DNA from: Deltaproteobacteria bacterium UBA5205
Lineage (GTDB): Bacteria; Desulfobacterota; Syntrophorhabdia; Syntrophorhabdales; Syntrophorhabdaceae
Assembly: GCA_002412715.1 (NCBI GenBank)
Contig: DHVP01000041.1
Span: forward strand, 593-64,592
Direction of reading: 5' to 3'
DNA: 64,000 nucleotides
The first letter of the stretch is position 1; the number at the start of each line of letters is the position of its first letter. A program made the translations under genes and the position numbers. Below are positions 26,298 through 34,527 of this stretch, in pieces. The notes beneath the pieces were generated by a model. That model had not been told where the DNA came from and did not search any database. It saw nothing but the letters and a program-made list of their open reading frames with translations.

Positions 26298-27246
26298 GAT
26301 GTTTTTCGATGAAATCCTTCATGTCGCCGGGAACAGGTGCCTCGATAATCACGGTGGTCGCCGTCGCCGGATGAACGAATTCTATCCGGTACGCATGGAG
26401 AAGAGGCCTGCCGGCGGACCTTTTTGCCTTCCTTCCATATATCTCGTCGCCGACGATGGGATACCCGGCATGATTCAGATGGACCCGTATCTGGTGGGTC
26501 CTTCCTGTTGCGGGATATGCCTCGACATAAGAGAAGCCATCCATCCGTTCAAGGACCTTGAACCCCGTTCGGGCCTGCCGGCCACCCGAACGCAGCACGG
26601 CCATCTTTTTTCGTTCCACCGGGTGCCGGCCGATATTGCCTTCCACAGTCCAGGAGTCCGATTCGGGCTTCCCTTCCACGACAGCGCGATACGTCTTGCG
26701 AACTTTTCTATCCTTGAACAGATCCGAAAGCCTCTCCTGGGTCCTCAGATCTCTGGCAACCAGAATAACCCCTGTTGTCCCCTTATCCAACCGATGTACG
26801 ATCCCCGGTCTCACCCCCCCCATGAACGCCTCTTTCTCGTCCTTTCGATTCTCCTCAACATATTTTCCTGCAGTCTCCGGCCCCCGCGTTCCGCCCAGAT
26901 ACCCCAGCACCGCGTTCACCAGTGTTCCCGAGCTATGGCCGAAGGAGGGGTGGACCACCATGTCGGCCGGCTTGTTGATAGCAAGAAAATATTCGTCTTC
27001 ATAGAGAATATCGAGGGGTATCTCCTCGGGAGCGAGGTCAAGGGGCGCCTCTTCGGGGACTTCTCCGGCGATCTTCATACCCGTTTTCAGGCGCATGGCT
27101 GGTTTGGGGGTCTTGCCGTCCACCCGGACGTTACCGCCGTCGATCATCTCTTTCACTTTTGTCCTGGTCAGGGAAAGCTTTTCGGAAAGGAAAACATCAA
27201 GCCGGGCACCGCTGCGGTCACAGGTGATCGTGAAGCTATCGGGCAT
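26281..27246 (-). CDS. rluD: 23S rRNA pseudouridine synthase, RluD family
   Basis: A 321-residue pseudouridine synthase that isomerises uridines in large-subunit rRNA. It has an N-terminal S4 RNA-binding domain (about 10-70) and a catalytic domain with the active-site Asp in GIVHRLDKGTTG near residue 153. TGRTHQIRVHL and GDEIYG follow. An acidic-basic insert of about 20 residues (near 125-145) separates the first strands from the catalytic loop. The ATG at 27246 overlaps the selA stop by 11 bases and fits the family start; a longer frame to 27297 adds 17 atypical residues. The exact RluD versus RluC/A specificity is not certain. Confidence 0.88.
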   Translation of the reverse strand: MPDSFTITCDRSGARLDVFLSEKLSLTRTKVKEMIDGGNVRVDGKTPKPAMRLKTGMKIAGEVPEEAPLDLAPEEIPLDILYEDEYFLAINKPADMVVHPSFGHSSGTLVNAVLGYLGGTRGPETAGKYVEENRKDEKEAFMGGVRPGIVHRLDKGTTGVILVARDLRTQERLSDLFKDRKVRKTYRAVVEGKPESDSWTVEGNIGRHPVERKKMAVLRSGGRQARTGFKVLERMDGFSYVEAYPATGRTHQIRVHLNHAGYPIVGDEIYGRKAKRSAGRPLLHAYRIEFVHPATATTVIIEAPVPGDMKDFIEKHRGQIR

Positions 27247-28633
27247 TATCGAGAACCGAAGAGACTGCCGCAACAAGGTCCCTTTCATCCTGTGCAAGGA
27301 CCGTCCTCATGTCGAGGATCACCGTGTCTTTTTCAATCCTGGCGATGACGGGAACAGGAAGGCCCCTTAACCCTTTTTCCAGGGCATCGATAGTCATTGT
27401 CTCCGGCTGAAGGGCAACGCCGACAGAGGGAATCACCATGTCGGGAAAACTCCCCCCGCCCACCTCGGAATAGACGTCGACAACGGACGGGCGTGCTCCG
27501 GGGCACCGTTTCCTCACCTGTGAAGCCACCCGCCTCGCCCTCTTTGCCAGTGTGTCTTTTTTCTCGAGGATCATCCTGATCGTGGGTATATTGGCGGCGG
27601 CAGACGCTGCATCAAGGCAAAGGAGCAGTGTCGCCTCAAGGCCCGCAAGGGTAAATTTGTCGGGACGCAGGGCGCGGGTCATGGGGTTTTCTTTCATGGC
27701 CTCAAGACAGCCTTTTTCGCCGATGACTATCCCGGCCTGAGGTGCCCCCAGGAGTTTGTCTCCGCTGAAAGAGACAACATCGAAACCTTTTTTCACTTCA
27801 TCGGGGAGCAGCGGTTCATCTCTATGACCCAAGGCTTCAAAGTTGTAGAAAAGCCCGCTCCCCGTGTCGAAATAGGTGGGGATATTGTACCGCTTGCCCA
27901 GCTGGACCAGTTCCTCCGATGAAGCCTCGTGGGTGAAACCACGGATGCGGTAGTTGCTCGTGTGGGCCTTCATGATGAGGCCCGTGTTGTCTCCGATCGC
28001 CCGCTCGTAGTCTTCGATGTAAGTCCTGTTCGTTGTCCCCACTTCCCTGAGGACGGAGCCGCTCTTTTTCATCACGTCGGGTATCCTGAAAGAGCCGCCT
28101 ATCTCGATGAGCTCACCCCGTGCGATGATCACCTCTTTCCCTTCGGCAAGGGTGTTAAGGATGAGGAAAACGGCCCCGGCGTTGTTATTGACGACGAGCG
28201 CATCTTCCGCTCCGGTGAGCCTCGTGAGGATCGATCTGCAATGGACATAGCGGCTGCCGCGCGCACCCTTCCCAATATCATACTCGAGGTTGGAGTAGCC
28301 CGTCGCGACCTTCAGTATGGCATCGATAGCGGGCCCGGCAAGGAGCGATCTGCCCAGGTTCGTGTGGATGATGACACCTGTCGCATTTATCACCCTCTTA
28401 AGCCCCGGCTGTGTAAGGGCGGCCGCCCTCATACTCACATCGCCCGCGATCTTTTCGGCGGATGGAACCGATGTGACGCGCTCTTCTTTAATGGCAAGGC
28501 GCAGTGCATCGAGATACTCGTGGAGGACGTCCTTCGCGAGCGCTTCGGGACAGGCCGAAACAAGCATCTTCCAGCCGGCTGTTTCCAGTATTGCATCCAC
28601 TTTGGGTATCTGTCGCAACAGGTTATTTGGCAT
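27236..28633 (-). CDS. selA: L-seryl-tRNA(Sec) selenium transferase
   Basis: A 465-residue PLP enzyme that converts Ser-tRNA(Sec) to Sec-tRNA(Sec). The PLP lysine lies in FSGDKLLGAPQAG near residue 290. Other family segments are NATGVIIHTNLGRS, VNNNAGAVFLIL and EVGTTNRT. The length is normal. It shows that the organism probably makes selenoproteins. SelB, SelD and tRNA-Sec are not in the window, although selA often sits beside selB. It overlaps rluD, forming a selA-rluD-pgeF run. Confidence 0.95.
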   Translation of the reverse strand: MPNNLLRQIPKVDAILETAGWKMLVSACPEALAKDVLHEYLDALRLAIKEERVTSVPSAEKIAGDVSMRAAALTQPGLKRVINATGVIIHTNLGRSLLAGPAIDAILKVATGYSNLEYDIGKGARGSRYVHCRSILTRLTGAEDALVVNNNAGAVFLILNTLAEGKEVIIARGELIEIGGSFRIPDVMKKSGSVLREVGTTNRTYIEDYERAIGDNTGLIMKAHTSNYRIRGFTHEASSEELVQLGKRYNIPTYFDTGSGLFYNFEALGHRDEPLLPDEVKKGFDVVSFSGDKLLGAPQAGIVIGEKGCLEAMKENPMTRALRPDKFTLAGLEATLLLCLDAASAAANIPTIRMILEKKDTLAKRARRVASQVRKRCPGARPSVVDVYSEVGGGSFPDMVIPSVGVALQPETMTIDALEKGLRGLPVPVIARIEKDTVILDMRTVLAQDERDLVAAVSSVLDNAR

Positions 28634-28712
28634 GTTTTGGCAACCCCACAGCTACTTTTTAACACAGAGGTTAATGATTTGGCAATAAAAGAGAGCGAAC
28701 TGTATTCCTTAA

Positions 28713-28747
28713 TAAGTCCAACAGGTCATAGGGGTCTTACTGGACCT
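28713..28747. repeat. AGGTCC-type repeat, copy 2
   Basis: On the minus strand this reads AGGTCCAGTAAGACC, then CCTATGACCTGTTGGACTTA, aligning along its whole length with the element at 12937-12974 (AGGTCCAATAGAAC, TATGACCTATTGGACCTA). It lies in the gap between the acyl-CoA synthetase and selA. Pairing of the two arms is imperfect here. Confidence 0.6.
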
Positions 28748-28768
28748 GGCAGAACCACCGGGGTGTTT

Positions 28769-30841
28769 TCAACGCTCTGTTATTTCCACTTTTGCATCCA
28801 CTATAACGCAGCCCTTGCCGTCGTCGTAGACTATTACAGGATTGATATCGAGGTTGACAATATCCGGATTTTCCGCGAGCAGATTCGAAACCCGGACGAT
28901 GACATCCTTGAGGGCACTTATGTCTGCGGGACTCCTGCCCCGGGCTCCCTTAAGGATCGCTGCGCCTTTCAGTTCATCAATCATGGTTTCGGCGGTTTCG
29001 GCGTCTACGGGTGCAACACGGATCGACCGGTCGGCCATGATCTCCACGTATATACCGCCGAGCCCGCAGACGACCACGGGCCCGAATTCTCTGTCGAAGC
29101 GTCCTCCGATGATGATCTCGTGACCCGGAGGGACCATCTTCTGGACGAGGCAGCGGGTTGTACCCATGGCGTCGAGGGCGCGCAGGAACTCCGCCCGGTC
29201 CCTGATGTCCAGGAATACGCCTTTCGCCTCTGATTTATGCAGCAGCCCGCCTTCGCCTGTCTTCAACGCCACCGGGTAACCGAGACGCTCCGCCGCCGCC
29301 AGTGCTTCGTTCAGGTCCTGCGCCGCACCATGATCCGCAACGGGAAGACCCCATCGCGACAGCAGGGCAAAACATTCCGTGGATTCAAGGAACATCTTTG
29401 CGCTGTCGGCACCGGCCGCGGGTCTGAAACGCGAAGTCTCCTGAGGGAAGGCGCGCCGCCCGTTCACCTTCGCAAGGTGATGTTCATAGGACCATGCAAG
29501 GGCCTTTACCGCCTGGTCTACATCAATGAAAACGGGAAAATCGGCCGCCTCCTTGACGTCGAACCATTCCGACCGGTTGGTGACGACGCAGAGCGCAACG
29601 GGCTTGTTATGGATCGGGGTGATCCGCGCGGCATAACGGAGAAAGTTCCTGACCTTGTCACCATCGCTTTCGGAGCTGTACGTAATGACAAACACAATGC
29701 CGTCCACTTCCTCTTCCTTGAGAGCCATCTCAAGGATGGAGGCATATTCGTCGAGGTCGTAAACGTCGCCGATATCGAGGGGGTTGGTCGCCGCGATGAC
29801 ATTGAGTTTCTTCTGGGCTATCCCCTCGAAAAGACCTTCCGAGAAACGGGCGAACTCAAAACCGTATCTCTTTGCCGCATCGGCGCACAGCACGCCGTGA
29901 CCACCGGAACGGGAAATGAGAGCAAGGCGCCGGCCCCTGAGCACGGGCAGGCTGAATATCTTGAAACAGTCCACCATCTCCTGGAAATTGGTCACCCTGA
30001 TGACGCCTGCCTGCTTCATCGCCGCATCCGCGGCCTCATCGTCACCGGCAAGGGCCGTGGTGTGAAATTTTGCTATCTCACCGCTCGACGGACTCCTGTT
30101 GGCCTTGAGCACCACGACGGGTTTGTCGGTGGAAGCCGCGAGACCCATAAACCGCCTGCCGTCGGAAAACTGCTCCAGGTACAACCCGACTACACCTGTT
30201 CCCCGATCCTGCAGGACGTATTCGAGAATATCATTTTCGTCGGTCATCAGCTTGTTGCCGATGCTGACGAGCTTTCTCAACCCCACATTTTCCACGGAGC
30301 AAAGCATGCACGTATCGTAGAAAACACCGCCGCTCTGGGAGATAAGCGACGCGGGTCCTTTCTTCATATATTCGGGATCAATGATGAAGAAAGGAAGGAT
30401 GACCCCAGCTTCCAGATTGACGATACCAAAGCAGTTGGGGCCGATGATCTTCATACTGTAACGCGCTGCAATCGAGAGAACCTCGCCCTCAAGGGAACGT
30501 CGGTCTCCTGAAAGTTCGCTGAAGCCTCCGGATTCCAGGATTACGTTACGTATACCTTTTTTGCCGCATATTTCCAGCGTTTCCGGTACATACTTCGCCG
30601 GTACGAGAACGACGGCGAGGTCTGGAACGGCCGCGACACCATCGAGGTCCCGCAGTATCCTTCTGCCGGCTGCCAGGCCCTCTTTCACCCCCACGGGATA
30701 GACATCTCCCCGAAAACCGAAACGGGCAAGATTTTCAACGATGACTCGGGCAAGATTGGACGGAGTATCGGAAACACCGAATAGGGCAATACTTTGAGGG
30801 TAGAAGAATTTCTCCATCCCGGGGCTTTCGGACATGATCAT
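28769..30841 (-). CDS. ADP-forming acyl-CoA synthetase (fused alpha-beta)
   Basis: A 690-residue nucleoside-diphosphate-forming acyl-CoA ligase (acetate-CoA ligase family). It makes ATP from acyl-CoA, ADP and phosphate, or runs in reverse. The N-terminal CoA-binding Rossmann domain begins at FFYPQSIALFGVS. The succinyl-CoA-ligase-like part has IIGPNCFGIVN and the phosphohistidine segment EIAKFHTTALAGDDEA, with His near 258. A C-terminal ATP-grasp domain starts around 475 (GYPVALKTGEGGLLHKSE). SHTG-type motifs are more usual than this FHTT. The ATG at 30841 fits a promoter only 11 bases upstream; GTG at 30850 and ATG at 30835 are alternatives. The substrate is unknown. Confidence 0.88.
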   Translation of the reverse strand: MIMSESPGMEKFFYPQSIALFGVSDTPSNLARVIVENLARFGFRGDVYPVGVKEGLAAGRRILRDLDGVAAVPDLAVVLVPAKYVPETLEICGKKGIRNVILESGGFSELSGDRRSLEGEVLSIAARYSMKIIGPNCFGIVNLEAGVILPFFIIDPEYMKKGPASLISQSGGVFYDTCMLCSVENVGLRKLVSIGNKLMTDENDILEYVLQDRGTGVVGLYLEQFSDGRRFMGLAASTDKPVVVLKANRSPSSGEIAKFHTTALAGDDEAADAAMKQAGVIRVTNFQEMVDCFKIFSLPVLRGRRLALISRSGGHGVLCADAAKRYGFEFARFSEGLFEGIAQKKLNVIAATNPLDIGDVYDLDEYASILEMALKEEEVDGIVFVITYSSESDGDKVRNFLRYAARITPIHNKPVALCVVTNRSEWFDVKEAADFPVFIDVDQAVKALAWSYEHHLAKVNGRRAFPQETSRFRPAAGADSAKMFLESTECFALLSRWGLPVADHGAAQDLNEALAAAERLGYPVALKTGEGGLLHKSEAKGVFLDIRDRAEFLRALDAMGTTRCLVQKMVPPGHEIIIGGRFDREFGPVVVCGLGGIYVEIMADRSIRVAPVDAETAETMIDELKGAAILKGARGRSPADISALKDVIVRVSNLLAENPDIVNLDINPVIVYDDGKGCVIVDAKVEITER

Positions 30842-30852
30842 ATCGCGCACCT

Positions 30853-30881
30853 AGTATAACCCGCGATACCTGTGAATACAA
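30853..30881 (-). promoter_or_regulatory. Promoter of the acyl-CoA synthetase gene
   Basis: On the minus strand TTGTAT (30881-30876) and TATACT (30858-30853) are 17 bp apart. The predicted start near 30846 leaves only about five bases before the ATG at 30841, with no Shine-Dalgarno sequence. Confidence 0.6.
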
Positions 30882-30905
30882 GGGTTCTCGGGCTGCGCCG
30901 CGATG

Positions 30906-30935
30906 TTGACATGAAAAGACGCCTTCTGTTAACAT
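30906..30935 (+). promoter_or_regulatory. Plus-strand promoter candidate in the 30.85-31.14 kb gap
   Basis: TTGACA (30906-30911) and TAACAT (30930-30935) are 18 bp apart. It may drive the exported protein at 31141, leaving a 5' region of about 200 nt. That leader contains a 41-codon frame (30961-31086) preceded by GAGGAAGA; its basic, low-complexity product is not convincing as a protein. Nothing else was recognised in this 290-bp gap. Confidence 0.45.
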
Positions 30936-31140
30936 ACCGTAAACAGCACGCAGAGGAAGAATGGATCTATCCTGTGCAAGGAACTCCTCGGCCACGATGT
31001 CTCGACGACGAAAGGTTGCCGCGATGCCGCGGCGAGCGGCGTTTTCAAAACAATATGTCCCGGATGTGTCCAAGGTGCCGTTATGATTCTGGAAGAAATC
31101 CTGGAAGGCTGAACGAATTAATTGGCTACACAGGAAAGAA

Positions 31141-31560
31141 ATGGTGGTATACTTAACCAGGATGATACGAAAACTGGCTATAATGGTCGTTCTGGTTTTC
31201 TGTGTGTCACTTATGATCCCATCCCTCGGACACACACGACGGTACTATGGGCCGTACAGGGGATATTATGGATGCGGGTACTCCAACGATTACTGGGTAC
31301 CGGCTGCCGTCCTCGCAGGTACCATACTTGTGGGAGCCATGGTTATAGGTGCAATGAACCAGACTCCCCGACAACCGAACCCTCCGCAGCAGGTGTCGTA
31401 CAGGCCGATCGACACACGCCAGCCGTACGCTGCCCCGGATCCCGATTTTGTTGCGAGGTACGGCAAGAAAGAATCCCCCGGTGAATGGATTATCGTCCCC
31501 GGCCAACAGGTTGGAGATAAATGGGTTCCCGGCCACCGCGTCTTCGTCCCAAATCCCTGA
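31141..31560 (+). CDS. Small exported or membrane-associated protein, hypothetical
   Basis: A protein of up to 139 residues with no recognised family. An N-terminal signal-type helix (about residues 11-28) is followed by a short Tyr/Gly-rich, basic stretch (RRYYGPYRGYYGCGYSNDYW). Next is a second hydrophobic, small-residue segment (VPAAVLAGTILVGAMVIGAM), then a proline-rich linker. It ends with a Val/Gly/Trp-rich tail (WIIVPGQQVGDKWVPGHRVF). ATG at 31141 has AGGA five bases upstream; ATG at 31162 is an alternative that would give a cleaner signal peptide. The gene is convergent with the TPR gene, whose stop is 17 bp away. Confidence 0.7.
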   Translation: MVVYLTRMIRKLAIMVVLVFCVSLMIPSLGHTRRYYGPYRGYYGCGYSNDYWVPAAVLAGTILVGAMVIGAMNQTPRQPNPPQQVSYRPIDTRQPYAAPDPDFVARYGKKESPGEWIIVPGQQVGDKWVPGHRVFVPNP

Positions 31561-31577
31561 TAGAGTGGTTCCAATCT

Positions 31578-32756
31578 CTACTGTTTCATGAACTCCTTGT
31601 AGCACTCACTGCTCCGTATATTATCGAAATCTTTTTCCCCTATGACAATATAGGGGTCGCGAAGACCGCCTTTTTCATACGACGCCTTGAGCCATCTGCA
31701 TGCCTCCGCGGAATTCTTTCTCAAGGACTCCACTCTGGCAAGAAGCATTGTGGCGGGCAGTTCCCCCGGTTTCAGCTCCAGAGACTTCTTCAGGTCTTCC
31801 GCCGCGCTGTCGTAACGGCCGATCTCCTTCAATGATGCAGCCCTTGCAAGATAAAGTCTTGCGCTGCCCGGCCTGAGCTCTATGGCCTTCGTAAAATCAT
31901 TCAGTGCCTCGTCGGGCTTTTCATCAAGAACGTACATCCAGCCGCGCTGCGAGTATAAAAGGACCTGTGTCGGATCGATCCTGATGGCCCTCGTCAGGTC
32001 TTCAATCGCCGTATCATATTTCTTTAGAGCGGCATAGATATCCGCCCGTCCCTGGTAGGCCGGCCAGAAACCCGGGGCAATCTCTGCCAGTCTGTTATAA
32101 TCCGCAAACGCCTCCTCGTAGTGCCTCAGTTTTTTCTCTATAAGCCCCCTGCCAAGAAGACTGAGAATTTCTTTCGGGTTCAATTCGAGGGCCTTCGTGT
32201 AATCATCAAGGGCCCTCTCCTGCTGATTTATGGCTGCATATGTCCTTCCCCGGAAACTGTATACCCCGGCGCTTTTCGGATCGGCCTCGATGGCTCTTCC
32301 CAGGTCCTCAAGGGCCAGATCATACTTCTTCTCGACGTAGGAAATGTTCCCCCGGTGGGCGAGTGCGGCCCCGTTACGGGGGTTAATTTCCAGAGCCTTC
32401 GAAAAATCCGCCCGGGCTCGCGGGTAATCTTTCCCTGTTTCGTACACCTCCCCCCGGCCCACATAAGACATTTCACTTTTAGGATCGATCACGACGGCCT
32501 TGTCAAAGTCCGCGATCGCCCTTCGAGTTTCACCCAGTCCCTTATACGCGAATGCCCGCCAGGCATACCGATCCGCGAGCGGCCCCGATGACAGCTTGCC
32601 GGAATCGATTTCTGTCGTACACTCCTTGACCGCTTTCTTGAATTCCCCGCCGACCACCAGGTCGCGACAATCTGCCGCGTAGCCCGCCACGGAGCATGTG
32701 ACCAACACCCCCACTCCCCACACGAAACTTTTAAGTACGACCCGAGACAACCTCAT
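31578..32756 (-). CDS. Exported tetratricopeptide-repeat protein
   Basis: A 392-residue protein with an N-terminal signal peptide (cleavage plausible after SVAGYA) followed by about nine TPR units filling the rest (for example AIADFDKAVVIDPKSEMSYV and ALNDFTKAIELRPGSARLYL). TPR arrays serve as protein-protein scaffolds; the partner is unknown. The C-terminal segment has three cysteines or tryptophans not typical of TPR. The ATG at 32756 has GGGAGG seven bases upstream and is preferred over a frame extending to 32795. It is probably periplasmic. Confidence 0.87.
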   Translation of the reverse strand: MRLSRVVLKSFVWGVGVLVTCSVAGYAADCRDLVVGGEFKKAVKECTTEIDSGKLSSGPLADRYAWRAFAYKGLGETRRAIADFDKAVVIDPKSEMSYVGRGEVYETGKDYPRARADFSKALEINPRNGAALAHRGNISYVEKKYDLALEDLGRAIEADPKSAGVYSFRGRTYAAINQQERALDDYTKALELNPKEILSLLGRGLIEKKLRHYEEAFADYNRLAEIAPGFWPAYQGRADIYAALKKYDTAIEDLTRAIRIDPTQVLLYSQRGWMYVLDEKPDEALNDFTKAIELRPGSARLYLARAASLKEIGRYDSAAEDLKKSLELKPGELPATMLLARVESLRKNSAEACRWLKASYEKGGLRDPYIVIGEKDFDNIRSSECYKEFMKQ

Positions 32757-32795
32757 TGTCATCCTCCCTTTACGCACATCTTCATGCCCGCGCAT

Positions 32796-32823
32796 ACTTT
32801 ACACCATCCTCCCGAAATTTCAA
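32796..32823 (-). promoter_or_regulatory. Promoter of the TPR gene
   Basis: On the minus strand TTGAAA (32823-32818) and TAAAGT (32801-32796) are 16 bp apart, about 40 bp upstream of the start codon. The rest of the 298-bp gap up to nuoN (to 33054) shows no further gene and no clear terminator for the nuo operon. Confidence 0.5.
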
Positions 32824-33054
32824 AAGTCACGCGGATCTGCAACAAGAAAACGGCCGGCGCCCGTCCTGGCTGTCTATCGCGACGCGTGTCATCGCCTGCC
32901 ATCGTGTACTGATGACAACCATCGCTTCGGATCCTGACTGGACGGCGTATTATGATAGGGGTTTTTGAAGCTGCCGAGAGATTCCGCAACAGTCTTTCCG
33001 CTCGACCCTTTCCCTCAAGAACCGGCATCGAGGACGGCCTTTTCCATCACTTCA

Positions 33055-34515
33055 TCAGCTGAATATACCGACCGCCTTCTGCGCGATGGTAAGGAAGGTC
33101 TTCGGGAAGATACCCATGTGAAGAAGGGCCCATATGCAGATAACCATGACAAGCCCATACTGCGGCGCCCTGTCAACCGTACCCGGCTCGCCGATGGTTT
33201 CTTTGAAATACATATACATCATGACCCTCAGGTAATAATATGCTGCCACCGCGCTGTTCAGAAAACCGATTACAGCCAGCCAGTAGTACTCCGCCTTGAC
33301 GGCGGTGCTGAAGACGTAAAACTTACCCATGAAACCGGCCAGCGGCGGTACGCCCGCCAGTGAAAGAAGAAATATGCTCATGCAAAGGGCATAAAAGGGA
33401 TGGCGAACACCAAGCCCCGCAAAACTATCGATCTCGCTGTTGTTGTCGCCTTTCTTTTCAAGGGCGATCACTACCGTGAATGCGCCGATGTTCATGAACG
33501 AGTAAGCCATCAGATAATAAAGCATGCTCGAAGCGAGTGCCCTGTCGGCGGTTACGAAAGCCACCAGTATGTATCCGGCATGGGCTATGCTCGAGTATGC
33601 CAGCATTCTCTTTACGTCATGCTGCACGAGTGCCGTGATGTTCCCGACGCACATCGTAAAGACCGCGAGCACCCAGATGATCTCCGACCACATGAACTGA
33701 AACGGTATGAAGGCGGTAAAGAAAACACGTATCAGGGCACCGAATGCCGCCGCCTTGACGCCCGTCGCCATGTATGCCGTGATAGAGGTCGGAGCCCCCT
33801 GATATACATCGGGCGTCCACATGTGGAAAGGCACCGAAGCGATCTTGAAACCGAAGCCGACGATGAGGAATCCCAACCCTATCACGAACATCGTGGCCGA
33901 GAAGGGCTGTTTCAGAAGGAAGTATTTCTTCAATTCCACCACATCCAGGATTCCCGTCGAACCGTATATCATTGCCATGCCGTACAGAAGAAAGGCTGTG
34001 GCGAAAGCGCCCAGAAGGAAGTACTTCAGGGAGGCCTCGACTGATGTCACATTGCCCCTCAGGAGCCCGCACAGGACATAGATTGAAAGCGACATGACCT
34101 CGAGGCCGATGAATATTGTGATAAAGTGGTGCGATGATGTCATGACCATCATGCCAAGCACTCCGAACATCAGGAGGGCATAGTACTCTCCCGAACCGAT
34201 GCCTTCCCGGTCCGCATATCTGAGAGACACAATCGACACAAGGATGAGGATGCAGAGAAAGAGCGCCTTAAAGAAGGTTCCATAGCTATCGATAGTATAG
34301 AGCTGGTTGAATACATCGAGGTTGGTTCCCCAGAGGTTCAGCGTAAAATAGAGCGAGAAAATAGAACCGACAACGCAGAGTACACCGGAACTTTTCGAGG
34401 CGACAGGCCCCTTAGTCGAACCACCGATAATAAGCAGCAGAAGTGCCCACCCGGTCAACATGATCTCGGGCATTATCCATCTAAATTCGCAGGCAGGTAT
34501 TATTGAAGCGTCCAT
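33055..34515 (-). CDS. nuoN: NADH-quinone oxidoreductase-type subunit N
   Basis: A 486-residue antiporter-like membrane subunit of complex I with about 14 hydrophobic helices, one of three proton-pumping modules. The conserved Proton_antipo_M region includes KYFLLGAFATAFLLYG and MLAYSSIAHAGYILV. It is the last gene of the operon, 12 bp downstream of nuoM. Confidence 0.95.
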   Translation of the reverse strand: MDASIIPACEFRWIMPEIMLTGWALLLLIIGGSTKGPVASKSSGVLCVVGSIFSLYFTLNLWGTNLDVFNQLYTIDSYGTFFKALFLCILILVSIVSLRYADREGIGSGEYYALLMFGVLGMMVMTSSHHFITIFIGLEVMSLSIYVLCGLLRGNVTSVEASLKYFLLGAFATAFLLYGMAMIYGSTGILDVVELKKYFLLKQPFSATMFVIGLGFLIVGFGFKIASVPFHMWTPDVYQGAPTSITAYMATGVKAAAFGALIRVFFTAFIPFQFMWSEIIWVLAVFTMCVGNITALVQHDVKRMLAYSSIAHAGYILVAFVTADRALASSMLYYLMAYSFMNIGAFTVVIALEKKGDNNSEIDSFAGLGVRHPFYALCMSIFLLSLAGVPPLAGFMGKFYVFSTAVKAEYYWLAVIGFLNSAVAAYYYLRVMMYMYFKETIGEPGTVDRAPQYGLVMVICIWALLHMGIFPKTFLTIAQKAVGIFS

Positions 34516-34527
34516 TAAAAGGCACCC

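Noticed and set aside
30735..31235. 166-codon minus-strand frame across the 30.85-31.14 kb gap
   Set aside because: It overlaps the N-terminus of the acyl-CoA synthetase and the exported-protein gene, has an unprotein-like composition, and has no ribosome-binding site.
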